A stretch of 31,312 nucleotides of DNA from an uncultured Eubacteriales bacterium (GTDB lineage Bacteria; Bacillota; Clostridia; Oscillospirales; CAG-272), in NCBI GenBank assembly GCA_900548735.1, contig URMC01000010.1:1-31312 (forward strand), in the 5' to 3' direction. How positions within the stretch are numbered: the stretch's first letter is position 1; the number at the start of each line of letters is the position of its first letter. A program made the position numbers and the translations under genes. Below the pieces are notes generated by a model. That model was not told the DNA's origin, made no database searches, and saw only the letters and a program-made list of their open reading frames with translations. Shown here piece by piece: positions 31,131 through 31,312 of the stretch.

Positions 31131-31312
31131 TAAACGGGCGACCATTGGTCGCCCGCAAGGCTCCCCCCCAGTAAAGGGAGCTGGCGCGTGAGCGCCTGAG
31201 GGATTGTAAAAGCATAAAATTTGCAGAGCACAAAAGTTGGTTTGTGTCAGGTACAACCCCTCCGCCGCGCTCCGCGCGGCACCTCCCTTAGCCTGACAGG
31301 AGATATCCAAAC
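31131..31312. repeat. Further dispersed repeats at the right edge
   Basis: GGGCGACCATTGGTCGCCC (about 31136-31153), the AGGGAGCTGGCGCG...CTGAGGGATTG element (31159-31206, inverted relative to 7214-7260), and GCCTGACAGGAGATATCC at the very end, also seen near 1033 and 28072. No gene is seen from 30875 to the end. Confidence 0.7.

Noticed and set aside
30875..31312. A truncated spoIIIAH
   Set aside because: Frames in this stretch are short, cross the repeat copies, and show no SpoIIIAH features.

Overview
The window reads as a piece of a GC-rich, endospore-forming Bacillota chromosome, most likely an uncultured member of the Clostridia. The main reasons are a spoIIIAA-AG run, the soj/noc/rsmG/mnmG block that Firmicutes carry near the replication origin, strong Shine-Dalgarno sequences, near-consensus vegetative promoters, and intergenic DNA full of short palindromic repeats. 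Family names rest on motifs read by eye; no database search was run.

Layout. Positions 1-101 are homopolymer runs that look like a contig end. From 102 to 6944, on the minus strand, come mnmG, rsmG, a Noc-type ParB-family gene and soj (parA), in the order seen around oriC in Bacillus. The 1.6 kb between noc and soj has no convincing gene. It holds six parS-like sites, a 19-bp tandem array and a 46-bp duplication. Next on the minus strand are rarA and a U32-family gene, probably a tRNA hydroxylation factor. A divergent pair of near-perfect promoters then switches the coding direction to plus: a GT87-like membrane glycosyltransferase coupled to 6-phosphofructokinase, then a small membrane protein, an inositol-monophosphatase-like gene, glyA and a one-gene ABC exporter. 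A tRNA-Trp gene with its own promoter and terminator faces a pyridoxal/pyridoxamine kinase gene.

From 19.6 to 25.5 kb lies the most distinctive unit: one promoter followed by three consecutive SPFH/Band-7 genes (HflK-like with an extra seven-helix membrane domain, HflC-like, HflK-like) and a P1B-type ATPase without a metal-binding N-terminal domain. Spacing is tight and includes a 4-bp overlap. I infer a membrane complex in which SPFH scaffolds serve a metal pump rather than, or as well as, FtsH. This is the best candidate for a little-described system.

A 1.2 kb gene-free region follows, built from two inverted copies of a repeat, each internally duplicated, around a 230-bp MITE-like element. 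Then comes spoIIIAA-AB-AC-AD-AE-AF-AG, the mother-cell side of the sporulation feeding-tube complex. The ribosome binding site of spoIIIAA lies inside a perfect inverted repeat, and a possible sigma-E promoter would start transcription at its 3' arm. spoIIIAH is not in the window; the space after spoIIIAG holds another copy of the MITE-like element.
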